A stretch of DNA of 64,000 nucleotides from Planctomycetaceae bacterium (GCA_021372005.1 JAJFVC010000088.1:1-64000), one strand, 5' to 3'; positions 16,487-27,209 are shown, numbered from the stretch's first letter. Numbers and translations: made by a program. Notes: generated by a model not told the origin, from the letters alone.

Positions 16487-18799
16487 ATGACGACTTTTAG
16501 GCAGAACATCACGCGGGCGAAATTTTCAACCGGCGGCGACACGACCGCTTGGGCGGCCCTGGCGGCGATCATTCTGTTGGCCGCGTTGGCCGTCCCGTTT
16601 TTCGCCGGACGCATCTACACCGCCGACGACCTGGGCGGATTCCATCTGCCGCTCCGCGCCTTTTTCGCCGATCGTCTGGCCCATGGCCAGCCCTACGATT
16701 GGATGCCGCAGTTGTTCTCAGGATTTTATTTGACCGGCGAGGGGCAAGCGGGGCTCTACCATCCGTGGCATCAATTGATCTACCGAGTATTGCCGCTGCG
16801 GGTGGCACTGGCGTGGGAATATCTGTCCCCCTATCCGATCATGATGCTCGGCATGTGGGTGCTTTTGAAGCGGCGTTTGCATCGCGGCGACGCCGCCATG
16901 CTCGGCGCGTTGGTGTTCACGTTTTCCAGTTTTAATTTGCTCCACTTCGTCCATCCGAACGCGATCGCGGTCGTGGCCCACATCCCTTGGCTCTTGTGGG
17001 CGATCGACGTGGCGCTGAGCGACTCGCGACGCACGCGCATCGCATGGGCCACGGCGTTGATCGCGCTGTTGACCGGTTCGCAACTGCTGCTGGGTTACCC
17101 ACAGTTTGTCTGGTATTCGCTGGTGGCCGAGACGGCCTATGTGATTTTTTTGGAAATGTCGCAGAAGTTCGCCGCACGATCTGGTTGCAGCCTGTGTCCT
17201 ACGTGCCAGGATTGCATCGGTTGCACCGTGCAGACGTGGCCCCGCGTGGTGATCGCCAAGGGGATCGGGCTGTTGATCGGCGGTGTCCAGATCCTTCCGA
17301 CGCTTGAGGCGTGGCGTCACAGCGCCCGCGCGGCGGTCGACGGCCAGTTCGCACTTTGGGGTTCGCTGCATCCGTTGAACGTGTTGCAGTTGGTTGGGCC
17401 GTATCTGTTCGCGGACCGCGTGTTCGGCGACAGCGCCCACGAATTCGGAATGTACCTAGGCGCCGTTCCGTTGGTGTTGATCGTTTGGGTCGTCGCCCAT
17501 CGCCAGGAATTGGGTTCGTTGGCTATGTTGGCCTGGGGGGCGCTGGGATTCGCGCTGCTGATGTTGCTGCTAAGCTTCGGACAGTTCGGATTTTTGTATC
17601 GGGTGACGACTTGGCTGCCCGTGATCGGCGGATTTCGTTGTCCCTGCCGCTATGTGGTGCTGTTTCAGTTGGCGGCCTCCGCGTTGGCGGCGATCGGATT
17701 TGTGTTGGTGATTCACGAAAGCGAGGCGGCTAAGCGTCAGCGCCACGATCCGGGATGGCTCGAGACGCGACGCTCCTGGCTGGCTTGGGGACGCGATTTC
17801 GAGCCGCTGTGGGTGCTGGTCGGCGTGTCGACCGCGGTGGCCGTGGCCGGCGTCAAGCTCCAACACGAAACGTACATTGCCTCGACGGTCGCAATCTTGG
17901 CCGGTCCGGCGCTGTTGTTGGCGGCTACCGGTTTGGTCGCGTTGGCAGTTCGTGGGCGGTCGGCCGCCCTGATCGGACTGGTGATTTTGGCCGCGTGCGA
18001 TCAGGGCGTCTATGGTCTGAGCTGTCCGTCGGTTCGGCAGAGCGCGACGATGGAGCAATTCGTCGCGTCGGCCTGCACGCCGCCGGGAACGCCGGATGGT
18101 CGGGTCGTGGCGTCTATGCTGCGAGTGGACGAGCCCGGCCCTCGCGTCGGCGATCTGATGACGCTTCGCGGTTGGAGCCGTGCGGACGGTTATGCGGGTC
18201 TCGAACCGGGCCGTCAATTGGACTATCGGTTGTTGCCGTCGCTCCGGGTGGCGGGCGTTCGCTGGGTGCGCCGCAATGCGTCGACCGCGGCGGTGGCCGG
18301 CCTGAAACCTTGCGACGACACGTGGTTGGAGGTGCCCGATCCGCTGCCGCGCGTACGTTTGGTCGCGCGAACCCTGGTGACGGCCGATCCGGCGTCGGAC
18401 ATCTCGCGCATCTGTCCCGATACGACGGCGCTGTGCGAGATTCCGTTGTCTTTCCCCACGTCGAAGCCCGGCACGGCGACGTTCAACTCCGACCGGCCGG
18501 GTTGTCTGGAGATTCAGGCCGAATGTCCGGCCGCGCAGTTGTTGGTCGTGGCCGAAAGCTACCATGAAGGATGGCGAGCCCAGGTGAACGGCCAGCCGTG
18601 CCCGGTGTATCGCGTCAACGGCGATTTTATGGGCTGCGCGCTTCCTGCGGGGCGACACCACATCACGTTGATTTTCCAGCCAAGCAGTTTGCAGCGAGGG
18701 ATGGTGGCGTCGACGTTGGGACTCAGTTTGCTGGGCATTTGTTTTTTTGGTTCGCTGACAGGGCCAAAGCGTCCTGGGGCGGAGGAGGACTTGGAATGA
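16487..18799 (+). CDS. YfhO-family polytopic membrane protein, probable GT-C-type glycosyltransferase
   Basis: About 770 residues. Around ten TM helices span residues 20-520, then a roughly 200-residue extracytoplasmic domain, then a last TM helix (GMVASTLGLSLLGICFFGSL). An acidic first loop (RIYTADDLGGFHLPLR) resembles the catalytic loop of GT-C enzymes. The YfhO-like C-terminus has the typical SYHEGWRAQVNGQP segment and PAGRHHI. In Bacillus, YfhO works with the GT2 enzyme CsbB to glycosylate a surface polymer, and here the GT2 gene overlaps by 4 nt. A loop near residue 225 carries five cysteines spaced CxxC. Start taken as ATG 16487. Confidence 0.75.
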   Translation: MTTFRQNITRAKFSTGGDTTAWAALAAIILLAALAVPFFAGRIYTADDLGGFHLPLRAFFADRLAHGQPYDWMPQLFSGFYLTGEGQAGLYHPWHQLIYRVLPLRVALAWEYLSPYPIMMLGMWVLLKRRLHRGDAAMLGALVFTFSSFNLLHFVHPNAIAVVAHIPWLLWAIDVALSDSRRTRIAWATALIALLTGSQLLLGYPQFVWYSLVAETAYVIFLEMSQKFAARSGCSLCPTCQDCIGCTVQTWPRVVIAKGIGLLIGGVQILPTLEAWRHSARAAVDGQFALWGSLHPLNVLQLVGPYLFADRVFGDSAHEFGMYLGAVPLVLIVWVVAHRQELGSLAMLAWGALGFALLMLLLSFGQFGFLYRVTTWLPVIGGFRCPCRYVVLFQLAASALAAIGFVLVIHESEAAKRQRHDPGWLETRRSWLAWGRDFEPLWVLVGVSTAVAVAGVKLQHETYIASTVAILAGPALLLAATGLVALAVRGRSAALIGLVILAACDQGVYGLSCPSVRQSATMEQFVASACTPPGTPDGRVVASMLRVDEPGPRVGDLMTLRGWSRADGYAGLEPGRQLDYRLLPSLRVAGVRWVRRNASTAAVAGLKPCDDTWLEVPDPLPRVRLVARTLVTADPASDISRICPDTTALCEIPLSFPTSKPGTATFNSDRPGCLEIQAECPAAQLLVVAESYHEGWRAQVNGQPCPVYRVNGDFMGCALPAGRHHITLIFQPSSLQRGMVASTLGLSLLGICFFGSLTGPKRPGAEEDLE

Positions 18800-19887
18800 A
18801 CGCTTCCGACACGAATCGTCCGCCGTGCGAGCAAACTTTGGTGAGCGTCGTGGCGCCGGTTTACAACGAGGCGGCCGTGCTGCCGGTGTTGGCCGCGAGG
18901 GTTGCCGACGTGTTGGACGCCTGTCGGATGCGCTATGAAATCATTTTTGTCGACGACGGATCGACCGACGAAAGTCCCAGCGTCCTGGATCAGTTGGCCT
19001 CCGCCAGCGATCAGATCCGCGTCGTACATCTGTCGCGGAACTTCGGCCACCAGGCGGCCGTGCAGGCCGGGCTGAGTTACGCGCAGGGCGACGCCATCGT
19101 CTTGATGGATTCCGACATGCAGGATGCGCCTGAGGCGATCCCGCGGTTTCTGGCGGCTTGGCGATCGGGTTGCGACGTAGTCTACGCCTTGCGGACCGAG
19201 CGAAAAGAGTCGCGGCTGAAGCGGTGGATGTTCGCCGGATTTCATCGGTTGCTGTCCGCGGTCGCCGCGACGCCGATTCCGGCCGATGCGGGCATTTTCG
19301 GACTGATCGATCGCCGCGTGGCCCGAGAGATCCTGGCGATGGGCGAGCGCGACCGTTATTTTCCCGGCTTGCGGTCGTGGGTCGGACTGCGGCAGACCGG
19401 GATCGTCGTGCCTCGCAACGCCCGGTACGATCGCCGACCGAGGGTGTCGCTGTTGGGGCTGTTTCGTCTGGCCAAGACGGCGATCTTTTCGTTTTCGTCG
19501 TTCCCGCTGATGATGTTTCACGTCATCGGCGCCTCGGCGGCCGCCGTATTTTTTGGGCTCGGCGCATTTTCCGTCTTCTGCAAGCTATTCACCGATCTGG
19601 CCATCCCCGGCTGGACGTCGCACATTTTGACCGGCAGCTTTTTTGGGGCGATCAACGCCTTAGGCATCAGCGTCTTGGGCGAGTACGTCCTTCGTATCTA
19701 CGACCAGGTGCGCGGGCGGCCACTGTTCGTCGTGGATCGCACGATCAATCTGCCGCGGTCAGACGGTGATCGCCCGTACCTCGACCTGTTGCGAGACGCG
19801 ACGCGGCTGATCGAAGAACGTTCGACGCCTGGCGATTTGGCATCGTCGACGACGAACCGGGAGTCCGAGGCGACGTTCAGCGTTTGA
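18796..19887 (+). CDS. GT2 polyprenyl-phosphate glycosyltransferase (CsbB/DPM1-like)
   Basis: About 363 residues. The GT-A domain has VVAPVYNEAAVLPVL at the N-terminus, VDDGSTDES, then MDSDMQDAPE (metal-binding DxD). Two C-terminal TM helices follow (FPLMMFHVIGASAAAVFFGL; GAINALGISVLGEYVLRIYD) and the typical RGRPLFVVD end. Such enzymes transfer a sugar to undecaprenyl phosphate on the cytoplasmic face. The ATGA overlap with the YfhO-like gene indicates coupling. The tail overlaps the convergent membrane-protein gene by 11 bp. Confidence 0.9.
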   Translation: MNASDTNRPPCEQTLVSVVAPVYNEAAVLPVLAARVADVLDACRMRYEIIFVDDGSTDESPSVLDQLASASDQIRVVHLSRNFGHQAAVQAGLSYAQGDAIVLMDSDMQDAPEAIPRFLAAWRSGCDVVYALRTERKESRLKRWMFAGFHRLLSAVAATPIPADAGIFGLIDRRVAREILAMGERDRYFPGLRSWVGLRQTGIVVPRNARYDRRPRVSLLGLFRLAKTAIFSFSSFPLMMFHVIGASAAAVFFGLGAFSVFCKLFTDLAIPGWTSHILTGSFFGAINALGISVLGEYVLRIYDQVRGRPLFVVDRTINLPRSDGDRPYLDLLRDATRLIEERSTPGDLASSTTNRESEATFSV

Positions 19888-20962
19888 CGGCCGCTCGGAC
19901 CAGATCGACCAGCGACTCCGGACATCGGGCAACGCCGAAGCAGAGCAGCGGCGCGATCAGCCAGCCCCAGTATTGATTAAAACTCTGGCCCGCCACGGTG
20001 AACGCGGCCAAAAACAGGCACACCGTCAAGCCGATTCGTCGGCCCAGCGGCGTATCCCATTCAACCAAGCCCATCAGCGACGCTGCCAGATAGACCGCCG
20101 TAACCCATTGCGGCAACAGCACCAGATAGGCGTTCATCTGCGCGGTCGAGATGACGAATCCCGCCGCACCGAATCGAATCCAGCCGTGCGAGTGCGCGAG
20201 GGCATCAGGCGCAATCAAATCCAAAACACGCCAGATGTGCAGCCCATACCACGCGGCCCATGTGGCAAGCCCCAGCAGCCAAGCGGCTAGCTCGCCGCGA
20301 CGACGTTGACGCCATGCGATCGCCGCCGAGAGTAAAACATACGGCAGCGACAATTCGCGGAACCACAGTGCGGTCAAACCGAACGCCACGCCGAGCCCGG
20401 GTCTCCGGACTCCATAGGCGCAGATCGACAGGCCGATCCACACGCCCGCCCAAAGCTCCGGCATCACACACAAATCGCTCGACATCGTGGGCAGCAACGG
20501 TCCGATCAGCAGCAGCGTGCAAGCCGTTGGCGGTCCAAACGCGCGTCGCATGCCGACGGATGCGGTTTGAGTTGTGATCGCTTCGTCGCGACTGAGCGCC
20601 TCGAACGCCAGCCAAAGCAGCAGAAAAGACAAGAAGCCCAAAATTGTTTTTCCCCAAACCAAACTGGGCAACTGGCCCAACAGCCAAACGGGCAGCGGCG
20701 TCCGCCAGTTGAACACGCTACGGGTGGGATAACCCCGGGCGGTCAACTCCGCGGCGGCCGCTTCGTAATAACTTTGACCGCTGTGGACTCGTTCGACTTC
20801 GGCCCGATAAAGCGCCGCATCGCCCGATGGCCCGGCCTGGGTGTTCCATCGTGGATTGGCCAGCGGCGACCATGTGACCGCCACGCCCGCCGCAACGGCC
20901 AGAACGATCGCGGCCAGCGTCGCTCGGGCTTGTCGCGGCGTCATTTGAGAGTAACCCGTCAT
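19877..20962 (-). CDS. Polytopic membrane protein, possible GT87/GT-C-like
   Basis: About 361 residues with 9-10 TM helices. The first loop holds GDAALYRAEVERVHSGQSYYEAAA followed by FNWRTPLPVWLLG. This acidic loop plus the dwarf-type layout is common in GT-C mannosyltransferase-like proteins such as GT87. The family cannot be settled from sequence reading alone. ATG at 20962 was preferred; no strong ribosome site is visible. Convergent with the GT2 gene, so possibly part of the same envelope-glycan theme. Confidence 0.6.
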   Translation of the reverse strand: MTGYSQMTPRQARATLAAIVLAVAAGVAVTWSPLANPRWNTQAGPSGDAALYRAEVERVHSGQSYYEAAAAELTARGYPTRSVFNWRTPLPVWLLGQLPSLVWGKTILGFLSFLLLWLAFEALSRDEAITTQTASVGMRRAFGPPTACTLLLIGPLLPTMSSDLCVMPELWAGVWIGLSICAYGVRRPGLGVAFGLTALWFRELSLPYVLLSAAIAWRQRRRGELAAWLLGLATWAAWYGLHIWRVLDLIAPDALAHSHGWIRFGAAGFVISTAQMNAYLVLLPQWVTAVYLAASLMGLVEWDTPLGRRIGLTVCLFLAAFTVAGQSFNQYWGWLIAPLLCFGVARCPESLVDLVRAAVKR

Positions 20963-21229
20963 AAAAGATTTTCTGGAGGGGGGGCGAGAGAATCCAAAAC
21001 ATGTTTGCGCGAAGGCGCGGATCGGCCGCGACCGACGAGACGTTGGGGCGGGCGATGCACGCGTTCCCGAGAAACCGACATCGCGCAGCCGAACCCTCTC
21101 GGCAACCTCCGACGGCACAAGCCGCCTCCTTCTTATCGGACATGAAAGGAGGTTCGGAAAAGCAGGGACGCGCCAAACCGACGGTTTTTTACAAAACCCC
21201 GGACTCCGTTGGGTTTGACCGTTGCGCGA

Positions 21230-22051
21230 CTAATCCGAATTGGGACGCGCCTTGCGGTGGCGGAGCGTTTTGAGCGATTCTTCGACGATGGGCGCTTCGG
21301 ACGCGGGCTGGTCGGCCTGCGGCTTCACCTTCGAGGCGTTCTCGTTTTCCTTGGCCAGCCGGATGGCGGCCGAGCAAAGTTCCATGCCGCCGTGGAGCTC
21401 GTCGGCCGTGAAATAGGAACGACTCGTGCCGTTGGTGAACCGGAGTTGCTTGGCGGCCAACTGTTGCCAGCTCATGTCGTTGTTCAAATGCCAAGCAGCG
21501 GCCTGCGCGGCCCGCTGGCTGATCTTTCCGTTTCCCAACAACTGACACAATTCGCGGACGCCCGGCTTGGACGTGACGCTCTCCAAAGGCCTGATTTCAT
21601 AGGCCATTCGTTCGTTCGGCTCGCGCTTTCCATGTTCGAGACAGACGGTTGTGACCTTCAGTTGGCCGACTTTTTCCGGGGCGATGTTGAACATGCCCAT
21701 GCCGCCGCCCATGCCGCCCATGCCGCCGCCGCTCGATTGATTGCCGCTGCTGCTGTCACGGCTGCTTCCACCGCTCCGGCCCGAGCGACCGGACTGCGCC
21801 AACACAGGCACGCCGGCAAAAGCGTCCGGCAATTTGACGTTCAACGGACGATCGGTTTTGTTTTCGATCAGAACGCGGGCTTGCGTCGAATCCTTGGGAA
21901 TGAACTTGACTGCGATGTCGCCCCGCTGCATGGCCGAAAACATCTCGACGGTCCGATCGGACGGATTGTAGTCTCCGGCCAAAACGGTCGCGGCCACTCC
22001 CAAAAACACCATCGCCGCCATCCCGCCTCGCCGCTGCCAAGTCGCCGTCAT
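21230..22051 (-). CDS. Secreted protein of unknown function, planctomycete type
   Basis: About 273 residues. A signal peptide (MAAMVFLGVAATVLAG) is followed by a region with VEMFSAMQRGDIAVKFIPKDS and RVLIENKTDRPLNVKLPDAFA, which reads like an immunoglobulin-like beta domain. A Ser/Gly/Met-rich linker (GGGMGGMGGGMGM) comes next, then an alpha-helical domain (CQLLGNGKISQRAAQAAAWH). GGAGGAAAG lies upstream of the ATG at 22051. I do not know its function. Confidence 0.65.
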   Translation of the reverse strand: MTATWQRRGGMAAMVFLGVAATVLAGDYNPSDRTVEMFSAMQRGDIAVKFIPKDSTQARVLIENKTDRPLNVKLPDAFAGVPVLAQSGRSGRSGGSSRDSSSGNQSSGGGMGGMGGGMGMFNIAPEKVGQLKVTTVCLEHGKREPNERMAYEIRPLESVTSKPGVRELCQLLGNGKISQRAAQAAAWHLNNDMSWQQLAAKQLRFTNGTSRSYFTADELHGGMELCSAAIRLAKENENASKVKPQADQPASEAPIVEESLKTLRHRKARPNSD

Positions 22052-22354
22052 CGTCACTTTCCTCCGCAATCGAGTCCACTATTCTGATATTCTGAAGGGT
22101 GCCGAGCGCAGCCATAAACTACGCGCGCCGCAATGGTTACTCTCTTATACAGCCTAATCCGTCGAACCAAGAAAGCCAAGTAGAAAACGCAAAATGGGAA
22201 AGATGTGTTTGGTCTGGGGCCACCATGGCGGGTGGTGCTTGTTGAAAGGTTGTGCCCTTTTGGAGGGGTATGTCGTCTGACGCTGGTCAGCCTGTCGGGC
22301 GTTCGTTAAAATGGGACATCGTTTTCCATGGCCATCTGGGTGTCTGGAGGGTGA
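22052..22354. other. Divergent intergenic region, 303 bp
   Basis: Separates the secreted-protein gene from rsfS. Only a weak candidate -10 (TTAAAAT near 22307) for rsfS is seen; no RNA or repeat recognised. Confidence 0.35.
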
Positions 22355-22765
22355 ATGACGGCGAGCAAAACCAACATCAAAGCCTCAAGTTCTTCCGAAC
22401 TGCCGAGACCGTCCGATGCCGGACTTCAACGGGCGTTGCTGGCCGCGCAAATTGCCGAGGACAATCGCGGCACGGACATTGTTGTCTTGGATCTGCGTGA
22501 ACTGACGTCCATGTTCGACTACTTTGTGGTCGTGAGCGGGACGAGCCGCCGCCAGTTGCATGCGATCAGCGAGGAAATCGACCACGCGTTGGAAGATCGC
22601 ATGGGCGATCGGCGGCTGGGCATCGAGGGGTACGAGGAAAGCCGTTGGATTTTGTTGGACTACGGCGACATCGTGATTCATTTGTTCGAGCCCGAGATGC
22701 GATCGTATTACGCGCTGGAAGAGCTTTGGGGACACGCCAAACGGGTGTCGCGGAAACCGCGATGA
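22355..22765 (+). CDS. rsfS: Ribosomal silencing factor RsfS
   Basis: 136 residues, Iojap/RsfS family. It binds ribosomal protein L14 and blocks subunit joining under starvation. Visible motifs are AAQIAEDNRGTDIVVLDLRELTSMFDYFVVVSGTS, then EGYEESRWILLDYGDIVIHLF and YYALEELW. The first 20 residues are a low-complexity extension. GGAGG lies close to the ATG. The stop overlaps the argS start (ATGA). Confidence 0.95.
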   Translation: MTASKTNIKASSSSELPRPSDAGLQRALLAAQIAEDNRGTDIVVLDLRELTSMFDYFVVVSGTSRRQLHAISEEIDHALEDRMGDRRLGIEGYEESRWILLDYGDIVIHLFEPEMRSYYALEELWGHAKRVSRKPR

Positions 22766-24564
22766 GCATTCTACCCATCTTGAAGGAACGGTTCCGCGCG
22801 GCGTTGGCGGGACTTGCGGCCGATCCGGCCGAATTGCTCGATCTGGTTCGACGCAGTCAAGAGCCGAAGTTCGGCGACTATCAGGCCAACATGGCGATGT
22901 CGCTGGGCAAGCAGTTGCGGCGTCCGCCGCGCGAGGTGGCCGCGGAAATTGTCGCCCGGCTCAACGTGGCCGACCTGTGCCAGCCGCCCGAGATCGCCGG
23001 ACCCGGGTTCATCAACCTTCGGGTTAAGGATTCTTGGTTGATCGAGCGGCTGTCGGCCTCCGTCGGCGATCCCCGACTCGGTGTCGCCACATTGCCATCG
23101 TCACAGCGGCGCCGCTACGTGGTCGACTTTTCCGCTCCGAACGTGGCCAAACCGATGCACGTCGGGCACATTCGCTCGACGGTGATCGGCGACGCGCTGT
23201 GCCGGGTGTTGCGATTCTTGGGCCACGAGGCGATCAGTGACAATCATATTGGCGACTGGGGCACGCAGTTCGGCATGATTCTTTACGGGTGGCGTCACTT
23301 CCGCGACGAAGAAGCGTATCGCCGCAATCCGGTTGAGGAGCTTGCCCGGCTGTATCGGCTGGTTCGTCGGATCATGGATTTTCAGAACGCCAAGGAGCCG
23401 CCGGCGGCGGTCGACGCCGAGTGGTCGCGGCTTTCGGCGGAACATCCGCATCTGCACACGGCCGTGTTGGCCGAGACCGCCAAGCTGCACGCCGGCGACC
23501 CGGAATGCCGACGGCTCTGGAGCGAGTTCCTGCCATTCTGCAACGACGAGATCGAGCGGATGTACCGGCGTTTGGGCGTCACGTTCGACTACACGTTGGG
23601 CGAAAGTTTTTATGAGGATCGGTTGGCGCCGCTGGTCGACGAACTAATCCGTCGCGGATTGGCCCGCGAAAGCGACGGCGCGATTTGCATCTTTCTCGAA
23701 GGCCAGAAAACCCCGATGCTGGTCCGCAAGAAGGACGGGGCGTTTTTGTACGGGACGACCGATCTGGCCACGATTCGCTATCGAATGGAGACGTGGAATC
23801 CCGACGCGATTCTCTATGTGGTCGATCATCGGCAATCGCTGCATTTTCAGCAGTTGTTCGCCGCCGCCGCGCTGTTGGACTACGATCGGGTCGAGCTGCG
23901 CCACGTTAGTTTCGGCACGGTATTGGGCGACGACGGCCGCCCGTTCAAAACTCGTTCGGGCGACACGGTTGGGCTCGAGGGGTTGTTGGACGAGGCGGTG
24001 CGCCGGGCCATGGAGATCGTGTCGGCCAACGACGACGCGAAACCCGACGGACCGGAGCTTTCGACCGACCAGCGCCGGCAAATCGCCGAGACGGTCGGCA
24101 TCGCGGCCCTGAAGTACGCCGATCTTTCGCAGAATCGCACGAGCGACTACGTGTTCAGCTACGACAAGATGCTGGCGATGAACGGCAACACGGCCACCTA
24201 TTTGCAATACGCCTACGCTCGGGTGCGGAGCATTTTTTCGCGGGGCGGCGTCGACGTTGAGGCCTTGCGTCGTGGCGGCGCGGCGATTCGGCTCGATGCG
24301 CCGGCCGAACGGGCGCTGGCGATTGAGTTGATCCGGTTCGCCGAGGCGCTCGAAATGACGGTGGCCGACTATCGGCCCAACCAATTGACGGCCTATCTGT
24401 TCGATTTGGCGAACCGCTACTCGACGTTTTTCGAGCAGTGCCACGTGTTGCGGGCCGAAACGGAAGAACTCCGCCAGAGCCGGCTGTTGCTTTGCGATCT
24501 GACCGCCCGGACGATCCGGCAAGGGTTGGAGCTGTTGGGCATCCAAGTCGTCGAGAAGATGTAG
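22762..24564 (+). CDS. argS: Arginyl-tRNA synthetase
   Basis: About 600 residues, class I synthetase. The N-terminal Add-1 domain (PKFGDYQANMAMSLGKQL) is followed by the catalytic Rossmann domain with FSAPNVAKPMHVGHIRST (HIGH motif). The region VSFGTVLGDDGRPFKTRSGDTVGL replaces a canonical KMSKS. The C-terminal DALR anticodon domain begins around NGNTATYLQYAYAR. The ATG overlaps the rsfS stop. Convergent with fabF, 101 bp apart, with no clear terminator. Confidence 0.98.
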   Translation: MSILPILKERFRAALAGLAADPAELLDLVRRSQEPKFGDYQANMAMSLGKQLRRPPREVAAEIVARLNVADLCQPPEIAGPGFINLRVKDSWLIERLSASVGDPRLGVATLPSSQRRRYVVDFSAPNVAKPMHVGHIRSTVIGDALCRVLRFLGHEAISDNHIGDWGTQFGMILYGWRHFRDEEAYRRNPVEELARLYRLVRRIMDFQNAKEPPAAVDAEWSRLSAEHPHLHTAVLAETAKLHAGDPECRRLWSEFLPFCNDEIERMYRRLGVTFDYTLGESFYEDRLAPLVDELIRRGLARESDGAICIFLEGQKTPMLVRKKDGAFLYGTTDLATIRYRMETWNPDAILYVVDHRQSLHFQQLFAAAALLDYDRVELRHVSFGTVLGDDGRPFKTRSGDTVGLEGLLDEAVRRAMEIVSANDDAKPDGPELSTDQRRQIAETVGIAALKYADLSQNRTSDYVFSYDKMLAMNGNTATYLQYAYARVRSIFSRGGVDVEALRRGGAAIRLDAPAERALAIELIRFAEALEMTVADYRPNQLTAYLFDLANRYSTFFEQCHVLRAETEELRQSRLLLCDLTARTIRQGLELLGIQVVEKM

Positions 24565-24665
24565 CCCGCGGGCTAGTGCGTGTCGCACAAACGTGTCGCG
24601 GTATCGGCGGCGTGATTCTGCGGTTCCGAAAGCGATCGACACGCTACAGGTTTGTGAAATGCGCC

Positions 24666-25919
24666 CTATTCGTTGCGGAGCTTGCCGATCACCAGCGAGC
24701 CGTTGTGGCCACCGAATCCGAAACTGTTCGACATGGCGATTGACACCGAACGCGGCTTGGCCTGGTTGGGCGTGTAGTCCAGATCGCAGACCGGATCGGG
24801 ATTTTCGAGATTCACGGTCGGCGGGATCACACGGTCGCGGATGGCCAGCAGGCAGAAGATCAGTTCGACGCCGCCGCTGGCGCCCAGCAGATGGCCCAAC
24901 TGACTCTTTGTGCTCGACACGCTGACCTTGTAGGCGTGGTCTTTCAAAACATTTTTGACGGCGATCGTCTCGGCTGCGTCGCCCAGCGGCGTGCTCGTTC
25001 CGTGGGCGTTGATGTAGTCGAGATCCGTCGGATTGATCCGAGCGTCGTGCAAGGCCAGCGTCATGGCCCGGGCCGCGCCGACGCCGTCTTTGTCGGGCGC
25101 GACGATGTCGCCGCCGTCGCAACTGCATCCGTAGCCGTAAATCTCGCCGTAGATGCGGGCGCCGCGAGCCTTCGCGTGCTCCAGTTCCTCGAACACCAGC
25201 AGGCCGGCGCCTTCGCTCAGCACGAAGCCGTCGCGGTCGCGGTCGAACGGACGGCTGGCGTGTTTCGGATCGTCGTTGCGTTCGGACAGCGCTCGCATTG
25301 CAGCGAACGCACTCAGTCCGATGTGCGTCAACGCGGCCTCGCTACCGCCGGTGATCAAAATGTCCGCTTCGTCGTCACGGATCAGTTTGTAGGCGTCGCC
25401 CATCGCATTGGTCGCGCTGGCGCAAGCCGTGACGACGACCTGGTTCGGACCGCGCAGACCATACTCAATGGCCAAATGCGCGCTGGCGGCGTTGCCGATC
25501 AGCTTGGGGATCGTGAAGGGCGAAACCTTATCCGGCCCCCGGTCGAGCAGACGGCGATGTTGGATCTCGATGGACTCCAATCCACCGATGCCCGAGCCGA
25601 GAATCACGCCGCAGCGCCACCGGTCTTCCTTGGCGAAATCCAACCCGGAATCGCGGACGGCGTCGATGCCGGCGGCCTGCGAAAACTGCACGAACCGATC
25701 GAACCGCTTGACGTCCTTGGTGGGAATGTAGCCCTCGGGCGTCCAGCCGCAAATTTCGCCGCCGATGCGGACCTTGTAGCCGGCTAGATCGTCCAACCGC
25801 TCGGATGAAAGCGGAGAAACCCCGCTCTCGCCATTGCAGATGCGAGTCCAGAGTTCCTCCACCTTGCATCCCAGCGCGGTGACGGCGCCGAGACCTGTGA
25901 CGACAACGCGGCGTTTCAT
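24666..25919 (-). CDS. fabF: Beta-ketoacyl-ACP synthase II
   Basis: About 417 residues, condensing enzyme of fatty acid elongation. The intact triad is visible: TACASATNA with the nucleophilic Cys, NAHGTSTPLGD, and SSTKSQLGHLLGASGG. It begins 10 nt after the acpP stop. It is the last gene of the rpmF-fabD-fabG-acpP-fabF run. It contrasts with the degenerate ketosynthase at 46.1 kb. Confidence 0.97.
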   Translation of the reverse strand: MKRRVVVTGLGAVTALGCKVEELWTRICNGESGVSPLSSERLDDLAGYKVRIGGEICGWTPEGYIPTKDVKRFDRFVQFSQAAGIDAVRDSGLDFAKEDRWRCGVILGSGIGGLESIEIQHRRLLDRGPDKVSPFTIPKLIGNAASAHLAIEYGLRGPNQVVVTACASATNAMGDAYKLIRDDEADILITGGSEAALTHIGLSAFAAMRALSERNDDPKHASRPFDRDRDGFVLSEGAGLLVFEELEHAKARGARIYGEIYGYGCSCDGGDIVAPDKDGVGAARAMTLALHDARINPTDLDYINAHGTSTPLGDAAETIAVKNVLKDHAYKVSVSSTKSQLGHLLGASGGVELIFCLLAIRDRVIPPTVNLENPDPVCDLDYTPNQAKPRSVSIAMSNSFGFGGHNGSLVIGKLRNE

Positions 25920-25929
25920 GCGAATCGAT

Positions 25930-26184
25930 TTAGGCAGAGGCTTCCGTGCTTTCGACCGCCTTCGCGATGTGGTCGATGGCTTGTCCGACCGTCTGGATCT
26001 TTTCGGCCACGTCGTCCGGGATGTTGATGTCGAACTCTTCTTCGAGCTCCATCACCAACTCGACCGTGTCGAGCGAGTCCGCACCGAGGTCGTTGACAAA
26101 CGACGTCTCTCGCGTAATCTGATCCTTGCTGACGCCAAGCTGCTCTGCGACGATATCAATCACTCGTTCTTGAACTGAGGCCAC
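25930..26184 (-). CDS. acpP: Acyl carrier protein
   Basis: 84 residues. The phosphopantetheine serine is in [18 protein letters not shown]. The GTG at 26184 was chosen because AGGAGG lies 9 nt upstream and it yields the standard N-terminus ([17 protein letters not shown]); the longer frame to 26250 has no family match. Carrier for all Fab enzymes encoded around it. Confidence 0.96.
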   Translation of the reverse strand: MASVQERVIDIVAEQLGVSKDQITRETSFVNDLGADSLDTVELVMELEEEFDINIPDDVAEKIQTVGQAIDHIAKAVESTEASA

Positions 26185-26319
26185 CTTGAGGGTCCTCCTG
26201 CTGCCATGTATCTGTTTGGGGGACGCGCTCCCGTGGCAATCCCCACCCAATCTGCCTGTAAACTCGCACTAGAGGCCAAAACCTCCGTGTCTTGCCCTGT
26301 TTCTCATTTGAACCCGCAA

Positions 26320-26348
26320 GATATAACGGTTTTCGGCCTCCGTGTCTA
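26320..26348 (-). promoter_or_regulatory. Candidate promoter of acpP
   Basis: TAGACA (26343-26348) and TATATC (26320-26325) are 17 bp apart on the minus strand, about 140 nt upstream of the acpP start. It would give acpP-fabF extra transcription independent of the operon promoter. Confidence 0.45.
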
Positions 26349-26450
26349 TATCTATCGAGGGATTTTTTGGGGGATTGGCGATTCGGGGTTGAGGACCGGG
26401 GGATTCAGGTTGCCCAAGTTCTCAAACCATAATTTCACGCCCCCAAATTC

Positions 26451-27209
<759 letters not shown>

